52,779 bases of DNA. Source: an uncultured Collinsella sp. (lineage in GTDB: Bacteria > Actinomycetota > Coriobacteriia > Coriobacteriales > Coriobacteriaceae). The notes beneath the pieces are model-generated. The model had not been told where the DNA came from, ran no database searches, and was given only the letters and a program-made list of their open reading frames with translations. The translations under genes were made by a program, and so were the position numbers. The stretch spans positions 1 through 52,779 of the forward strand of contig CAAEDE010000044.1 in NCBI GenBank assembly GCA_900754525.1, in the 5' to 3' direction. The first letter of the stretch is position 1, and each line of letters begins with the position of its first letter. Below, piece after piece: positions 51,989-52,779 of this stretch.

Positions 51989-52025
51989 GGGCGCCGCGGA
52001 ACTCCATCCGCGGCGCCCTTTTATT
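51989..52025 (+). terminator. Intrinsic terminator of ndk
   Basis: Perfect 11-bp stem GGGCGCCGCGG / CCGCGGCGCCC (51989-51999, 52008-52018) followed by TTTTATT. Confidence 0.93.
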
Positions 52026-52039
52026 CCAAAATCTATGAA

Positions 52040-52074
52040 GGGGCCCGCTCGGTCATGAGTTCCGAGCGGGCCCC
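52040..52074. terminator. Perfect 13-bp hairpin between ndk and rpiB
   Basis: GGGGCCCGCTCGG (52040-52052) and CCGAGCGGGCCCC (52062-52074) around a 9-nt loop. It lies just past the rpiB stop on the minus strand and probably terminates rpiB, though the T-tract there is poor. The GGGCCCG core recurs in the long hairpins at 7481 and 32405. Confidence 0.65.
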
Positions 52075-52101
52075 TGCTGTTAGCTTGTGGCACTGAGTGG
52101 T

Positions 52102-52569
52102 TTAGGCCTCGTCGACGACCTTGAGGCCGCGCGTGTGATCGATCTCGTTGAGGAGGTTAACGCGACGCTCGTGACGGCCGCCCTCAAACTCGGCGTCGAG
52201 CCACTCGTCGACGATCATCTTAGCGAGCTCGGAGCCCACGACACGGGCACCAAAGGCGAGCACGTTGGTGTTGTTGTGCATGCGGGAGAGCTTGGCGCTG
52301 AAGGGCTCGGAGCACACGACGGCGCGTACGCCCTCGACCTTGTTGGCAGCCAGGCTAATCCCGACACCGGTGCCACAGATGAGGATGCCCAGGTCGACGT
52401 CGCCGTTGGCAACGGCCTTACCCACCTTGTAGCCGGCGATGGGGTAGTCAAAGCTCTCGGAGGTGTCGGTGCCAAAGTTCACGACCTCGCAGCCGCGCTC
52501 CTTCAGGTGCTCGGAGATGATGTTCTTGAGCTCGACGGCGGCGTGGTCGTTGCCGATACCAATCTTCAT
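52102..52569 (-). CDS. rpiB: Ribose-5-phosphate isomerase B
   Basis: A 155-residue sugar-phosphate isomerase of the RpiB/LacAB family, interconverting ribose-5-phosphate and ribulose-5-phosphate. It has IGIGNDHAAVELK, NFGTDTSESFDYP, the catalytic Cys65 in LICGTGVGISLAANK, and RMHNNTNVLAFGARVVG. Length is normal. GAGAGGA precedes the start. RpiB rather than LacA/LacB is favoured because it stands alone, without a lactose operon. Confidence 0.95.
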   Translation of the reverse strand: MKIGIGNDHAAVELKNIISEHLKERGCEVVNFGTDTSESFDYPIAGYKVGKAVANGDVDLGILICGTGVGISLAANKVEGVRAVVCSEPFSAKLSRMHNNTNVLAFGARVVGSELAKMIVDEWLDAEFEGGRHERRVNLLNEIDHTRGLKVVDEA

Positions 52570-52600
52570 GAGTGGTTCCTCTCTGGTCTGTGCGGCGCAA

Positions 52601-52687
52601 ATGCTAAAGGTTTTACCGCGTTCGACTGCATGATAGCGCGACTTTTGCGTAAACGCTCGGGCGTTTTTTGGTCAAACGCTTTAGCAT
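52601..52687. promoter_or_regulatory. Inverted repeat in the rpiB upstream region
   Basis: ATGCTAAAG (52601-52609) and CTTTAGCAT (52679-52687) are perfect inverted copies 69 bp apart. Between them AAACGC-TCGG-GCGTTT (52651-52666) forms a small hairpin followed by TTT. The spaced half-sites could bind a dimeric regulator. Confidence 0.35.
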
Positions 52688-52724
52688 GCAACAAGCCTTG
52701 ATTATCAACTTCATCCGAACACCT

Positions 52725-52760
52725 CCCACATTCATCCGCACATGTGCGGATGAATGTGGG
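52725..52760. repeat. Perfect 36-bp palindrome
   Basis: CCCACATTCATCCGCACA is followed immediately by its exact reverse complement, without a loop. A partial copy of the arm (TTCATCCGAACACCT) lies just before it. It is near the window edge, so its gene context on the right is unknown. Confidence 0.9.
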
Positions 52761-52779
52761 AACCCGATACCCTGAGGGC

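Overview
The window looks like a chromosomal segment of a high-GC, Shine-Dalgarno-using Gram-positive anaerobe, most likely Coriobacteriia (Collinsella-like). This is inferred from the lack of ftsA beside ftsZ, the presence of SepF, YggT and DivIVA, the Actinomycetota-style division cluster and the protein sequences. Nothing here is an obvious phage, plasmid or transposon. No rRNA, tRNA, insertion sequence or cas gene was seen.

Layout. Bases 1-2183 hold the end of an ornithine carbamoyltransferase and a YfcC-family carrier. 2585-6501 hold a DUF1846 protein, a small winged-helix regulator and CTP synthase. 6504-7445 is a XerD-type recombinase. 7909-23398 is a long dcw (division and cell wall) cluster: mraZ-rsmH-ftsL-ftsI-murF-mraY-murD-ftsW-murG-murC-murB-ftsQ-ftsZ, with murE and ftsA absent. 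pgeF follows and overlaps a complete high-affinity phosphate operon (pstSCAB-phoU). Division genes then resume with the YggS-type PLP protein, sepF, yggT and divIVA (to 31524).

The second half is a mosaic of housekeeping genes: nitroreductase; a Pit phosphate transporter with its DUF47 partner; a small gene behind a LexA-box-like site; a BI-1 family membrane protein; a TIGR02452/PARG-like protein; an SGNH hydrolase; thiC-thiD under a TPP riboswitch; YaaA; an M18 aminopeptidase; polA; a Cof-type HAD phosphatase; argG-argH; ndk; and rpiB.

The most interesting signals are between genes. An arginine-rich 24-codon leader ORF with a strong ribosome binding site sits in a long structured leader upstream of argG and looks like an arginine attenuator. 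The convergent gap 37626-37952 holds three units of about 80 bp, each an inverted repeat around an exactly 25-nt variable loop. Several gaps carry very long perfect hairpins (20, 26 and 33 bp stems) and an 18+18 perfect palindrome. The mraZ promoter region has tandem direct repeats, a LexA-like box and a five-tract G-quadruplex motif overlapping TGGGG boxes. yggT appears to start at AUC, and the PARG-like protein has lost the second glutamate of its QEE motif.
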